A DNA stretch of 64,000 nucleotides from JAJEDW01 sp963555775 (lineage in GTDB: Bacteria; Acidobacteriota; Terriglobia; 20CM-2-55-15): NCBI GenBank assembly GCA_963555775.3, contig CAUVWY020000009.1:434001-498000 (forward strand), in the 5' to 3' direction. Under the pieces are notes generated by a model. That model saw only the letters and a program-made list of their open reading frames with translations. It made no database searches and was not told the origin of the DNA. Of this stretch, positions 34,124 to 43,916 are shown piece after piece. Within the stretch, counting starts at the first letter, position 1; each line of letters begins with the position of its first letter. The position numbers and the translations under genes were made by a program.

Positions 34124-35283
34124 CTAGCCGCCACGAAGATGCCTAGTTCTCTGTGCACTGGACGAAAACTCACCGAAATCCGACTCAGGTCCAACGTAAC
34201 GTTATCCGGCCAGGCAACTCTTCCGTGGACCGTTTCCGGTCCTCTGAGGACGATGTCGACGTCACTGACGTCAGAGAACACATTAACGCGCTCCCTGCCA
34301 GCAAGAGTTCCGTTATCGCCATGCCACACAATGGCATACAGGTCGTAAGTCCGACGGGGAACTACGCCGATCTCAAAACGAAAACCCTGCTCCGATGTTC
34401 TCAGCGTCCTCCGAATTGCCGGCGTTTGAATGCCTTCGTCTGCGGTTAGAATGAACAATAGAACAGTGTCCGCTTCCTCTCCGCCTGGAATCAACACTCG
34501 CCCGGATACCGTCGCCAGATCTCCTCTCTCCGCCGATATCTGGAATTCCAGACGTTGAAAAGCACTCCCTACAGTCGTGTCCAGTGGTACGGCAAAGTCG
34601 GGATTCGGCGAGTTCGGATAGTAAATCGGGAACTCATCCGGGAATTGAGTTGGTGTTGGTGGTGTAGCGCTCACAATGAATCGGGCCCGGTCGACTCCAT
34701 CAAAGCGGAATCCACCATCCGTCGTCGACCCCACCGTACTCACGGTCTCTAGCCTCGGACGGCCGCTACTTCTGTCATAGACCTTCTCTGAAAGGCTCAG
34801 CAACCAACCGCTCAGTGGTTCGCCCAAGTCGTTGCTCAAGCGGCCCACCAGAGTCAACTCGGAGTCGAATCGATTCAAACGGACAATTACATCGACATCC
34901 TCTGCGCCTACCGTGATGCGAGTTCGTGTAATCCAAGGGGCGATCGCGTCAAGGCGATATCCCTCGGCTCGTACTTCCACGACGTAGGAATCTGGTGGCA
35001 TATTCGAAAAAGAGAACCCTCCAAACGAGTCGCTGCTAGCCGTTCGTTCCAGTCTTTCGAACGATAGCAACCTCCCAAACTGTTTAAGCTGAACCTGCGC
35101 GCCAAAGATCGGCACTCCGTCTACAGACTCGACACGGCCGTGGACCGTTGGAAACTCGGCGTTACCTTGCCCGGCAATACTGCGTGAGGGCACCATGATC
35201 AGCGCCAATTGCAACAAGAACTGGAAGGGCAGGTAACCATGACGCCACTTCCAACGGAAGAACCTGGATATTTCATTCAGCAT
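34124..35283 (-). pseudogene. Carboxypeptidase-regulatory-like secreted protein, N-terminal half
   Basis: The N-terminus has a signal/anchor (LPFQFLLQLALIMVPSRSIA) followed by repeated carboxypeptidase-regulatory or Cna-B-like beta-sandwich repeats (VHGRVESVDGVPIFGAQVQL, TLVGRLSNDLGEPLSGWLLS, ATVSGRVLIPGGEEADTVLL, VHGRVAWPDNVTLDLSRISV). At FVAA the frame runs into the MITE. The remaining 183 residues lie at 31894-32447. The ancestral protein had about 569 residues and was probably extracytoplasmic. A truncated product of about 391 residues would still be made. Confidence 0.85.
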
Positions 35284-35777
35284 AGTGGGCGTACCTCACC
35301 ACCACCAATAATCGTTGCATGACCTACCGCATGTGCCGTTCCGCAGGCGAGAACAGCCCTCCGTCTCATGAATTGTTTGGTCGGCGCAAGGCCTCACACG
35401 TTTCATGATTCCCGGGCAGTTCGTCCATATTCACCCGGCAATAGTCCCATAGTCCAAACAATCACGTCCTCGCTTGTAAGCGCGACCGTCGCACGGGTCA
35501 GCAATACTGGAAGACGCGACCAGGCAGTGCGCCCCACACGGAAAGGACATACAGAAATTTGGACACCAGACCCTCTTTCGGTCAACTACGCGTCCAGGAA
35601 CGGAAGAACCAACATTTGGCGGCTGACGGTTTCGGGCGCCGCTCCTCCCCCAAATATGCGCTTGTGAGCGATCCCACACTAAGCGCTTGCCCGATGGTTC
35701 TGGCCGTGGTTAGCTATCGATTCGCCGGGAGCAAGGAGTAATCTGCCCGGCTGCCGGAGCCGCGGAGGGTGACGGAT
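35284..35777. other. Gap without recognisable gene
   Basis: I see no gene or repeat of known type in this 490-bp stretch. It separates the interrupted beta-sandwich gene from the histidine kinase and contains the kinase ribosome binding site GGAGG (35764-35768), nine bases from the chosen ATG. Confidence 0.5.
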
Positions 35778-37106
35778 ATGAGCCTCGACTTTCACTGGCG
35801 GCTGGGATTGTGGCACTTGATGCTGGTGCTCCTGGCGTTTCTGATATTCGGCCCAGGGACCGAAACCGTTGTCTTCGCGTCAGTTGTTCTTGTCGTCGCC
35901 GCCGTGCTCGTATTGCGCCTCCGGACCCAGTTGATCGCACCGTTGTCGAAGTTGTCGGCCGCGGTGCGGTCCGCGACTGGGGGTTCTGGGCGGTTGCCTT
36001 CGATATTTCGCGGTGCGCGGGTAATCGAGGATCTTTCAAAAAATCTTGGAGAGTGGTCCGACAATGTACATGAGCGGTTGAAGGATACTTCCGATGCCCG
36101 GAGGCGCCTGGAATCCATTCTGGATGCGATGGTCGAAGGCGTTCTGGTGTTCGGCTCGGACGAACGCATCATCCTGAGCAACGAAGGCGTTCTGCGTCTG
36201 ATGGAAGGGCCGCGCGACCTGATCGGCAAGACATGCCTCGAGGTGTTCAGAAACGAATCCCTGGACCTTGCGGTTCGGGATACGTTTAGGGGGAAGCATG
36301 CCGATACTGTCCAGTTTCAGACCGGATCGGGCCGTGTCGTGAGGGCGCTGCTGTCTCCCGTGATCGGTGAGGACGAAACCGGCGTTGAGGCGGTCGTCAC
36401 CGTTTTTCACGATCTGACGGACATCCAACAAGCCGACCGGATGCGGCGCGACTTTGTGGCGAACGTTTCGCACGAATTCAAAACGCCGTTGACGTCGATC
36501 CGTGGATACGCCGAGACGATCATGTCTGAAACCGGCAATGAGTCTCAGAAGGAATTCGCCAGAATCATCCATCGCAACGGGCGTTATCTGGAGTCGTTGG
36601 TCAACGATGTTCTCGTCCTGGCGCGCATCGAGTCCGAACAATCCTTGGCATTGGAGTCCCTGGACCTGCATTCCTTGATCGACGAACAGATCTCAATCTT
36701 TCGCCGGTTGCCCGCGGCCGAATCGATGACGATCGAGGTCGACTGCCCGGAGATCGAAATGCGGGCGGACCGGGGGCGGTTGAGAACGGCATTGGGAAAT
36801 CTCATCGACAACGCGATTCGGTACAATCGCCCCGGCGGCGAGATCCGGGTGACGGCCCGCCGTGACAATTCCTACGTGGCGATCACTGTCAGCGATAGCG
36901 GATTTGGCATTCACGATGAGGAATTGCCCCGGATCTTCGAGCGTTTCTACCGTGTGGACAAAGCCCGGACACGTGACAGCGGCGGCACCGGTCTGGGACT
37001 TGCGATAGCGAAACACGCGGTTGAGAGTCATCGTGGTGTCCTCGGCGTCGAAAGCACGGTAGGTTCCGGATCCACGTTTACGATTCGACTTCCCGCCAAT
37101 ATGTAG
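35778..37106 (+). CDS. PhoR-like membrane sensor histidine kinase
   Basis: The 442-residue kinase has an N-terminal membrane segment pair (LMLVLLAFLIFG; VVFASVVLVVAAVLVL), a HAMP/linker region, a PAS-like domain (about 115-215: LDAMVEGVLVFGSDERIILS), the HisKA box FVANVSHEFKTPLTSIRGYA, and HATPase motifs LGNLIDNAIRYN, DSGFGIHDEELP and GTGLGLAIAKH. This layout matches PhoR. No response regulator gene is adjacent, so it is an orphan here. The ATG at 35778 is preferred to GTG 35769 because GGAGG is nine bases upstream. Confidence 0.88.
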   Translation: MSLDFHWRLGLWHLMLVLLAFLIFGPGTETVVFASVVLVVAAVLVLRLRTQLIAPLSKLSAAVRSATGGSGRLPSIFRGARVIEDLSKNLGEWSDNVHERLKDTSDARRRLESILDAMVEGVLVFGSDERIILSNEGVLRLMEGPRDLIGKTCLEVFRNESLDLAVRDTFRGKHADTVQFQTGSGRVVRALLSPVIGEDETGVEAVVTVFHDLTDIQQADRMRRDFVANVSHEFKTPLTSIRGYAETIMSETGNESQKEFARIIHRNGRYLESLVNDVLVLARIESEQSLALESLDLHSLIDEQISIFRRLPAAESMTIEVDCPEIEMRADRGRLRTALGNLIDNAIRYNRPGGEIRVTARRDNSYVAITVSDSGFGIHDEELPRIFERFYRVDKARTRDSGGTGLGLAIAKHAVESHRGVLGVESTVGSGSTFTIRLPANM

Positions 37107-37150
37107 AGACAGCGTTTCGGTCAGACATTTCTTGTACACTGTGAATCCAT

Positions 37151-38383
37151 ATGGCCGAGATTAGAGAGTTCCTGAACGAAAATCCATTGGTCGCGACGTT
37201 GATCGGGCTGGCCGCGATGTTTTTGGCCGCCTATCTCGCTGACTGGATCGCGAAACGGGTATTCCTGAGAATGGTCACCCGCATCGCCGTGGAGACATCT
37301 TTCAAGTTCGACGATGCCCTCCTCGAGTTCAACGTATTCGAACGCCTTGCGCACATCGCGCCGGCGATCGGCGTTTATTACGGGATCCTGCTGGTTCCGG
37401 GCATGCCCGATAACGTCGATGCGAAGGTTCAACAAGCGGCCTCCGCCGTGGTAGTCCTGATTGGGGTTTCCGTCGTCGTCTCTTTTCTGACCGCCGTCGA
37501 GAAGTACTACGCGAAAAGCATGATTGCCCAGGGGCGCCCGATCGAGGCGTACGTCCAGGTGACGAAGATTGCCGTCTACGTCGTCGGTGCAGTCATTTTC
37601 GTTGCTGTCCTGGTCGGTCAGAGTCCGATGGTCATGCTTGGCGGATTGGGCGCCCTGATGGCCGTTTTGCTTCTGGTTTTTCGCGACACGATCCTTTCCT
37701 TTGTCGCCAGCCTTCAGTTGGCCAGTTATGACACGATCCGCGTCGGCGACTGGATCGAGATGCCGCAGTACGGCACCGACGGTGACGTCATCGAGTTAAG
37801 CCTGCACACCGTTAAAATCCAGAACTTTGACAAGACGATCACGGCCCTTCCGACGCACAAGCTGATCGAGGAACCGTTCAAGAACTGGCGTGGAATGGAG
37901 GAATCCGGAGGACGACGCATCAAGCGATCGTTCTTTATCGATATGAGTTCGATCCGGTTCCTGACCGGGGAGGACTTGGACAGGCTCGAGAACTTTGTCG
38001 TACTCCGCGACTATATCCGTCAGAAGCGGGAGGAACTCGCCGCCTCCAACAAGGAAATCGAGCACGATCCGCTTCTGGTGGCCAACGCTCGACGGCTGAC
38101 GAATGCCGGTACGCTCAGAGCGTACCTCGTCGCCTATCTTCGCCGGCATGCCAAAATTCATCAGGGCATGACGCTGATCGTCCGCCAACTCGGTCCGACG
38201 CCGGAAGGTCTCCCCATCGAACTGTATACGTTTACCAACATCACGGGTTGGTCCGAGTACGAAGACATCCAGTCGGACATCTTCGATCACATTTTTTCCA
38301 TAGTTCCCGAATTCGATCTCCGCGTGTTCCAGGCGCCGACCGGTTCGGACTTCGAACGCCTCGGTTCGTCGCGCGATGGGTGA
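37151..38383 (+). CDS. MscS-family mechanosensitive channel (YbdG/MscM-like)
   Basis: The 410-residue protein has about four to five membrane segments (LVATLIGLAAMFLAAYLADW, AASAVVVLIGVSVVVSFL, IAVYVVGAVIFVAVLVG) and a pore helix with MLGGLGALMAVLLLVFRDTI. The cytoplasmic beta domain follows (VGDWIEMPQYGTDGDVIELS, TVKIQNFDKTITALPTHKL). The long C-terminal part and the loop sequence match YbdG-type miniconductance channels that release solutes at osmotic downshock. It lies 44 bases after the kinase stop and overlaps the next gene by eight bases. Confidence 0.88.
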   Translation: MAEIREFLNENPLVATLIGLAAMFLAAYLADWIAKRVFLRMVTRIAVETSFKFDDALLEFNVFERLAHIAPAIGVYYGILLVPGMPDNVDAKVQQAASAVVVLIGVSVVVSFLTAVEKYYAKSMIAQGRPIEAYVQVTKIAVYVVGAVIFVAVLVGQSPMVMLGGLGALMAVLLLVFRDTILSFVASLQLASYDTIRVGDWIEMPQYGTDGDVIELSLHTVKIQNFDKTITALPTHKLIEEPFKNWRGMEESGGRRIKRSFFIDMSSIRFLTGEDLDRLENFVVLRDYIRQKREELAASNKEIEHDPLLVANARRLTNAGTLRAYLVAYLRRHAKIHQGMTLIVRQLGPTPEGLPIELYTFTNITGWSEYEDIQSDIFDHIFSIVPEFDLRVFQAPTGSDFERLGSSRDG

Positions 38384-39242
38384 TCTGGCGCACATTCTTT
38401 CGGGCAACGTTGCCGGCGATTTCTTTGTCGACAATTCGTGCATCGATTGCGACCTCTGCCGGGAGATTGCGCCTGAAGTGTTCGCCCAGGAAGACGGATA
38501 CTCCGTAGTCCACCGGCAACCGCGCTCGGAGTCGGCAAGGCTACAGGCTCAGAAGGCGCTGGTGGCCTGCCCCACCGGATCGATCGGTACGCGCCAAAAA
38601 ATGGATCTCTCGGCGGCGGCAAGCGCCTACCCCGAGCACATCGCGGGTGACGTCTACTTTTGCGGGTTTGCTTCAAGGAACTCATTTGGGGCCAAGAGCT
38701 ATTTGATCGTCCGGCCCGACGGCAACGTCCTGGTCGATTCGCCGCGCTTCTCACGTTTGCTGGTCCGCCGTCTCGAAGCAATGGGAGGAGTCCGGACGAT
38801 GTTCCTGACGCACCGGGACGATGTCGCCGACCATGAGAAGTTTCGCGAACACTTTGGATGCACTCGTGTCATCCACCGCGACGAAGCGGTTTGGTTTGAC
38901 GCCGAGCACGTGTTGGAGGGAGTGCGGCCGGTCGAATTGGCCGGCGACCTTACTGCAATTCCCACGCCCGGACACACGCGCGGGCATACCGTCCTTCTCT
39001 ACGACAACCGTTTCCTGTTTACCGGCGACCACCTCGCCTGGTCTCCAACCTACGCACATTTGATTGCCTTTCGGCACCACAATTGGTTCTCATGGCCTGA
39101 AACGATTCGATCGATGGCTCGTCTCAAGGACTATCGGTTTGAATGGATTCTGCCCGGCCATGGACGCCCGGCCCGTTATCGGGCCGATGAGATGCGCCAA
39201 AAAGTGGGCGACTGCGTGGAATGGATGCACACCGTTGCCTAG
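38376..39242 (+). CDS. Ferredoxin-MBL fold fusion protein
   Basis: The 288-residue protein begins with a ferredoxin-like iron-sulfur domain (CIDCDLC in residues 22-28, closing Cys in VACPTGSIGT near residue 65), then an MBL-fold hydrolase domain (FLTHRDDVADHEKF, PTPGHTRGHTVLL, LFTGDHLAWSP, WILPGHGRPARY). The HRDDVADH ligand motif is family-specific and deviates from HxHxDH. The substrate is unknown. The ATG overlaps the MscS stop by eight bases. Its TAG stop coincides with the CTAG target of the MITE, so the insertion left the protein unchanged. Confidence 0.85.
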   Translation: MGDLAHILSGNVAGDFFVDNSCIDCDLCREIAPEVFAQEDGYSVVHRQPRSESARLQAQKALVACPTGSIGTRQKMDLSAAASAYPEHIAGDVYFCGFASRNSFGAKSYLIVRPDGNVLVDSPRFSRLLVRRLEAMGGVRTMFLTHRDDVADHEKFREHFGCTRVIHRDEAVWFDAEHVLEGVRPVELAGDLTAIPTPGHTRGHTVLLYDNRFLFTGDHLAWSPTYAHLIAFRHHNWFSWPETIRSMARLKDYRFEWILPGHGRPARYRADEMRQKVGDCVEWMHTVA

Positions 39243-39364
39243 CAGCCTGTCGGACTAACACCGAATCAAAAACCTAAGTCATTCATATGACTGTGTTTAC
39301 CGTTTCGGGCTAAAAAGGGCCGTTGTTGAAAACAAAGGACTTACGCCGAAAGTCCGACAGGCTG
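39243..39364 (-). mobile_element. 122-bp MITE, copy B, with IS1182 element 1 ends
   Basis: It is the reverse complement of copy A (34002-34123) with a single base difference, the same terminal inverted repeats and the CTAG duplications at 39239-39242 and 39365-39368. It has no coding capacity. Near-identity over 122 bp points to recent movement, presumably by the IS1182 element 1 transposase. Confidence 0.93.
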
Positions 39365-39491
39365 CTAGCGTCCTGTCCCACAGATAGCGAGTTTAACGTT
39401 CGGAGCGCAACGGGGTTGTATTCGAGGAATGACGCCCCATCGAATGTCCCGCGTTGAGCCAATGTCCGGCATAGTGAGTGGAGGAACGATA

Positions 39492-40919
39492 ATGAAGAGT
39501 GCCCCGTTTCGCCCGATCTCTCGGGGCCGATGCGGGTTGGCGTCGATGGCGCCAGGCCACGGCGCGGCGCGTCCTGTTCTGGGGGCCGTCATGCTTGTCT
39601 CCATGGTGCTGGCGGCTTCCGCCCAGGAACCGGCCCCCTCAGATGTTCCGTTCGACATGTTCGAACTCGACAACGGTTTGCGGGTGATTCTGGCCGAGGA
39701 TCGCTCCGCGCCCACTTGTTCTATTGCCATGGTTTACGACGTGGGTTCGCGAAACGAAGAACGCGGGCAGACGGGTTTCGCTCACCTGATCGAGCACTTG
39801 ATGTTCCAGGGTTCCGACAACGTTGGCCGCGGTGAACATTTTGTTCTCGTCCAGAACAACGGTGGCGGTGCAGGCGCCCGGACGACGGCCGACCATACCA
39901 GCTACTATCAGACGCTTCCCGCGAATCAACTGGACCTGGGATTGTTTCTGGAAGCCGATCGCATGCGATCCCTGGATTTTTCGGAGACAAGCTTCAATTC
40001 ACAGCGCGATGTCGTAGCCGGCGAGCGCAGGGTTCGCCACGATAACGCGCCTTACGGATTGACCGAAGAGACGATCCTCGAGACGGTGTACGAGAACTTC
40101 GCTTACGGCCATCCCGTCATCGGTTCCATGGACGATCTGAATCGGGCGACGCTTGACGAAGTGCGGGAATTCTTCCGAAAGTACTACGCCCCGAACAACG
40201 CCGTCATCGCCCTGGTCGGGAATTTCGATTCCGAAGAAGCTCTGGCAAAGGTCGAACGGTATTTTGGGGATATTCCGCCGCAGTCCGGGCTCCGGGACGT
40301 CGTTTCCGATGAGCTTCCTCAGGCAGAAGAACGGCGTGCCACGATTCAGGACGATTTTGCGCGTCTGCCCCAACTCGACATCGTTTTCCGTGGGCCGCCC
40401 GGTAGTTCCCCGCAGTGGTACATGATGGCGATTCTGGGCGACATTCTCGCCAGCGAGCGAATGGGCCGGCTGTATCGGCGGTTCGTCGAAGAAGAGCAGG
40501 TGGCGCTCGACGTTGCGGCCCGAATCGATGAAAGGCGAGGGAATTCATTGTTCCGGATTTCGGCGATACCTGCCGCGGGAACAGAACTGGAAGATCTCGA
40601 GGCCATGATCCATGCCGAGATCGACCGGTTGAAGCTGGAGTTGGTCGAAGAGTCGGAACTGGAACGGGCACGGGCCCAAATGGAACTAACCGAATCCGAA
40701 CGACTGCAAGGCACGATGGCACGGGCGATTACGCTTGCCGCCAATGAGGTCTACTATCGCGACCCGGACTTGATCAACCGCGGTCGAGCGTCGCTCGACG
40801 GCATTACGCGCGAATCGATCATGCGCGCTGCCGACATTTATCTGCGGGAGTCCAACCGGACCGTCGTGATGACCCGCCCGACGAACTCCGCGACAGTTCT
40901 GGGAGGCCGCAGACCATGA
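39492..40919 (+). CDS. M16-family zinc metallopeptidase, active subunit
   Basis: The 475-residue protein has a signal peptide (LGAVMLVSMVLAASAQEP) and the inverted zinc motif HLIEH in TGFAHLIEHLMFQGSDN, with the later zinc Glu in RDVVAGERRVRHDN, as in M16B peptidases. The ATG at 39492 has GGAGG eight bases upstream and fits the signal peptide. It overlaps the following M16-like gene by four bases (ATGA). Such pairs act outside the inner membrane and form heterodimers; the substrate is unknown. Confidence 0.9.
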   Translation: MKSAPFRPISRGRCGLASMAPGHGAARPVLGAVMLVSMVLAASAQEPAPSDVPFDMFELDNGLRVILAEDRSAPTCSIAMVYDVGSRNEERGQTGFAHLIEHLMFQGSDNVGRGEHFVLVQNNGGGAGARTTADHTSYYQTLPANQLDLGLFLEADRMRSLDFSETSFNSQRDVVAGERRVRHDNAPYGLTEETILETVYENFAYGHPVIGSMDDLNRATLDEVREFFRKYYAPNNAVIALVGNFDSEEALAKVERYFGDIPPQSGLRDVVSDELPQAEERRATIQDDFARLPQLDIVFRGPPGSSPQWYMMAILGDILASERMGRLYRRFVEEEQVALDVAARIDERRGNSLFRISAIPAAGTELEDLEAMIHAEIDRLKLELVEESELERARAQMELTESERLQGTMARAITLAANEVYYRDPDLINRGRASLDGITRESIMRAADIYLRESNRTVVMTRPTNSATVLGGRRP

Positions 40920-42388
40920 ACTTGCGTCAACTGGCCATCGGCGGGGTGGTCGTGCTGCAGGCGGTGGGCCTCGCGGGTGTCGAGATCGATGCCCAGGACA
41001 TCGCTCCCGAGTTGGCGTCGGTCGTCCGAAAAAACCTGGCGCCGATTTCCGACGACCTGCTCGATGTCCGGTCCCCCCATGCGGTCCGGTCGGAACTCGA
41101 TAACGGGCTCACTGTAATCGTTGTCGAGGATCGTCGCTTCGGACTGGTTTCCATGCGGCTCGACATTGCCGGATCGGGGGCTCTTTACGATCCTCCGGGA
41201 ATGGAAGGGCTGGCCGGTATCACCGCCGGCATGTTGCGCGAGGGGACGACCACTCGAACGGATATTGAGATAAGGAACGATATGGCGCGACTGGGCGCCA
41301 GTTTCTCGATCGGAACCGGCTTCGAATCGCAGGCCACAACAATTACTGCTTCCGGATTGAGTCGTAGTTTGGAGAACTGGTTTCCCATCCTGCGCGATGT
41401 CGTCGTGAATCCGGCCTTTTCGGAATCGTCATTGGTTCAAATACGGCTTCAGCGCGGGCCGGACGTAAGCCGGCGGGAGGCATCGGTGTCGTTTCTGGCT
41501 GAACAGAGGTACCATGACGCGCTTTACGGCGAGCATCCCGCCGCCAGGCGAGGGGCGACGTCGTCGTCGCTGGACGCCGTCTCGGTGGAGGCGGTTTCCG
41601 AGTGGCACCGCGAACGGTACGTCCCACAGAATTCCATTCTGACGATTGTCGGCGACGTGGAACCGGACGCACTCGTTCCCTGGCTCGGCTCGGAACTCGC
41701 CGAGTGGAAATCGAACGATTTCGTCCATGAGCCGCCCTCGGCCCCGGTGCGTCCGGCAGGCGTGGACATCTCCCTGATCGACCGTCCGGGATCTCTCCAG
41801 GTCTTGCTACTGATGGGGAACCTTGCAGTCGAACGCAACCACCCGGACTACGTTGGCCTCAGGGTTGCCAACGAACTGCTGGGCGGCGGGCCCGCTTCAC
41901 GTTTGTTCGGCGCCCACCTCCAAGACCCGCCCGCGCCGTACACGGCCTATAGCACGCTGTCCGCCCTCAACTACGCCGGTCCCTGGACCGTCTCCGCCGC
42001 TTTTCGGGCCGAAGAGACGGCCACTGCCCTGGAACGGATCCTGGGTGAGATCGGCCGGTTGAAAAACGAGCCCATCGCCGCTGCCGAACTCGAGGGGATC
42101 AAGCGGTCGGTGGTCGGGAGTTTCGCGCTGTCGCTTGAAGCGCCCGAAGCGCTCGCCAATTACGCCTTCCTTGCCGAAACTCACGGCCTTCCCGACGGCT
42201 ATTGGGATGCTTATGCCACTGGAGCGATGGAAGTTGCCGCCCAGGATGTGGCACGCATCGTTGGCGAGTACCTCGATCCGGAAACTCTTCGGATCGTCGC
42301 GGTTGGCGACGGCGCCGAGATCCTGTCAGCGTTGGAGCGGTACGGACCCGTCGAAGTCTACGATGTCGATAGCAACCTGCTGAATTAA
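40916..42388 (+). CDS. M16-family protein, catalytically inactive partner
   Basis: The 490-residue exported protein (QLAIGGVVVLQAVGLAG signal) has M16 domain blocks (SELDNGLTVIVVEDRRFGLV, SILTIVGDVEPDALVPWLGS, GGPASRLFGAHLQDPPAPYT) but no HxxEH; the equivalent position reads GLAGITAGMLREGT. In two-component M16 systems one subunit keeps catalysis and the other shapes the chamber, and the ATGA overlap with the upstream active gene fits that. Confidence 0.88.
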   Translation: MNLRQLAIGGVVVLQAVGLAGVEIDAQDIAPELASVVRKNLAPISDDLLDVRSPHAVRSELDNGLTVIVVEDRRFGLVSMRLDIAGSGALYDPPGMEGLAGITAGMLREGTTTRTDIEIRNDMARLGASFSIGTGFESQATTITASGLSRSLENWFPILRDVVVNPAFSESSLVQIRLQRGPDVSRREASVSFLAEQRYHDALYGEHPAARRGATSSSLDAVSVEAVSEWHRERYVPQNSILTIVGDVEPDALVPWLGSELAEWKSNDFVHEPPSAPVRPAGVDISLIDRPGSLQVLLLMGNLAVERNHPDYVGLRVANELLGGGPASRLFGAHLQDPPAPYTAYSTLSALNYAGPWTVSAAFRAEETATALERILGEIGRLKNEPIAAAELEGIKRSVVGSFALSLEAPEALANYAFLAETHGLPDGYWDAYATGAMEVAAQDVARIVGEYLDPETLRIVAVGDGAEILSALERYGPVEVYDVDSNLLN

Positions 42389-42537
42389 CCCGCGTTGCGC
42401 CGAACCCACCGGCCCCTTGTTTGGAAGGCCCCCCGACTTTCCTCGGGCGTCACGTTGAATGCTCTTAAATGGTTGATCGTGTTATTTTAAAGGCTGGTTG
42501 GGGGCGTCGCGCACGGCCTTTGTGGCGCTTTCGAGGC

Positions 42538-43539
42538 ATGGAAAGAAGGAAAAAAATCGAGTTGCGGATTCGCGAGCTTCAAATGGTTGCCCGCGGGTTG
42601 CTGTCCACCCGCCATCCGATGCTCGCGCACATCATTCCGATGCGCCGCTGCAACCTGGCCTGCACCTACTGCAACGAGTACGACAACTTCTCTCCGCCCG
42701 TTCCGACCGAGGAAGTCTGTCGGCGCATCGACAAGCTGGCCGAGTTGGGGACCTCCATCATTACGATCAGTGGCGGCGAGCCGTTGATGCATCCCGAAAT
42801 CGAACGGATCGTCGCGCGAATCCGGCATCACCGCATGATCGCGGGCATGATTACAAACGGATACCTGTTGATGCCCAAGAAGATCGAGGCGTTGAACGAC
42901 GCCGGGCTACAGCATCTGCAGATCAGTATCGACAACGTAGAGCCCGATGAGGTGTCGGTCAAGAGCCTGAAAGTGCTCAGGAAGAAATTGGAGTTTCTCG
43001 CCGAGTATGCGGACTTTGACGTCAACATCAATTCGGTGATCGGCGGCGGTATTCAGACGCCCGAGGATGCTTTGCAGATCACTCAGTTGGCGCAATCGCT
43101 CGGATTTGCCACCTCGCTGGGTATCATTCACGACGGTTCCGGACAGTTGAAGCCGCTGAACAAGGCTGAAGAGCGGATCTACCGGAAGATTCGCAGCTAT
43201 GGCAGCCGCGGCTACGCCGGTTTGAGCTATTTCCAGGACAACCTGGCCCAGGGAAAACCAAACCACTGGCACTGCCGTGCCGGCGCTCGTTACCTCTATA
43301 TTTGCGAGGATGGACTCGTCCACTATTGTTCGCAACAGCGCGGCTATCCGGGCATTCCGCTGGCGGACTATACCGTTGAGGACGTGCGCCGGGAGTTCGA
43401 GACCGCCAAACCGTGTGCGCCCACCTGTACGATCGGATGTGTCCAGAGGGTGTCGATGACAGACCACTGGCGCGGCCCGCAATCGTCGGAAGCCAAGCTT
43501 CCGGCCCATCGCGACAACGCGGGAATCGCCCTCGGCTGA
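42538..43539 (+). CDS. Radical SAM protein with SPASM-like C-terminus
   Basis: The 333-residue protein has the radical SAM cluster motif RRCNLACTYCNEYDNF (Cys38, Cys42, Cys45), the GGE motif TISGGEPLMHPEIE and the HLQISIDNVEPDE block. The C-terminal Cys-rich part (HCRAGARYLYICEDG, HYCSQQRGYPG, CAPTCTIGCVQRV) looks like extra cluster ligands. It resembles HpnH-type and SPASM proteins; the substrate is not known. The internal ATG 42538 is chosen because homologous sequence starts there, but no good ribosome binding site is present; ATG 42469 is the alternative. Confidence 0.8.
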   Translation: MERRKKIELRIRELQMVARGLLSTRHPMLAHIIPMRRCNLACTYCNEYDNFSPPVPTEEVCRRIDKLAELGTSIITISGGEPLMHPEIERIVARIRHHRMIAGMITNGYLLMPKKIEALNDAGLQHLQISIDNVEPDEVSVKSLKVLRKKLEFLAEYADFDVNINSVIGGGIQTPEDALQITQLAQSLGFATSLGIIHDGSGQLKPLNKAEERIYRKIRSYGSRGYAGLSYFQDNLAQGKPNHWHCRAGARYLYICEDGLVHYCSQQRGYPGIPLADYTVEDVRREFETAKPCAPTCTIGCVQRVSMTDHWRGPQSSEAKLPAHRDNAGIALG

Positions 43540-43639
43540 CAGGCGATGGTAGAACGTCAGTTTTCGAAGTCGGCCGTCGCCGAGGCCGGTCGTTTCCGTT
43601 CCGCGTAGAACTTCTCCCACTCCGATTCCGACTCCGACT

Positions 43640-43860
43640 CCCACTGTAGGTGCAGTCTATGACTGCACAATCACGACCGCACAATCACGACCGCACAATT
43701 AAGTCCCCTACAGTTCGGAGCGCTCTCTCCAACAGTTTCGGAATGCTGTCGGTGCGGTTTCGGACTTGATTCGGGCGGTCATAGACCGCCCCTACAATAA
43801 GAGTTTCGGATTCAGACTCCCGTTCCCACTCCCACTGTAGGTGCGGTCTATGACCGCACG
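43640..43860. repeat. Cluster of three 19-bp REP-like palindromes
   Basis: Three palindromes occur: GTGCAGTCTATGACTGCAC (43650-43668), GGGCGGTCATAGACCGCCC (43773-43791) and GTGCGGTCTATGACCGCAC (43841-43859), two of them preceded by CCCACTGTAG. The same set recurs at 54865-54982. The cluster lies between the convergent ends of the radical SAM gene and fabI, so it may work as a bidirectional terminator or RNA stabiliser. Confidence 0.8.
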
Positions 43861-43916
43861 ATTACCGTCGTTACGGATCGGACACGGGGTTTCGAGGCGC
43901 GGAGATCGACTCCGGA

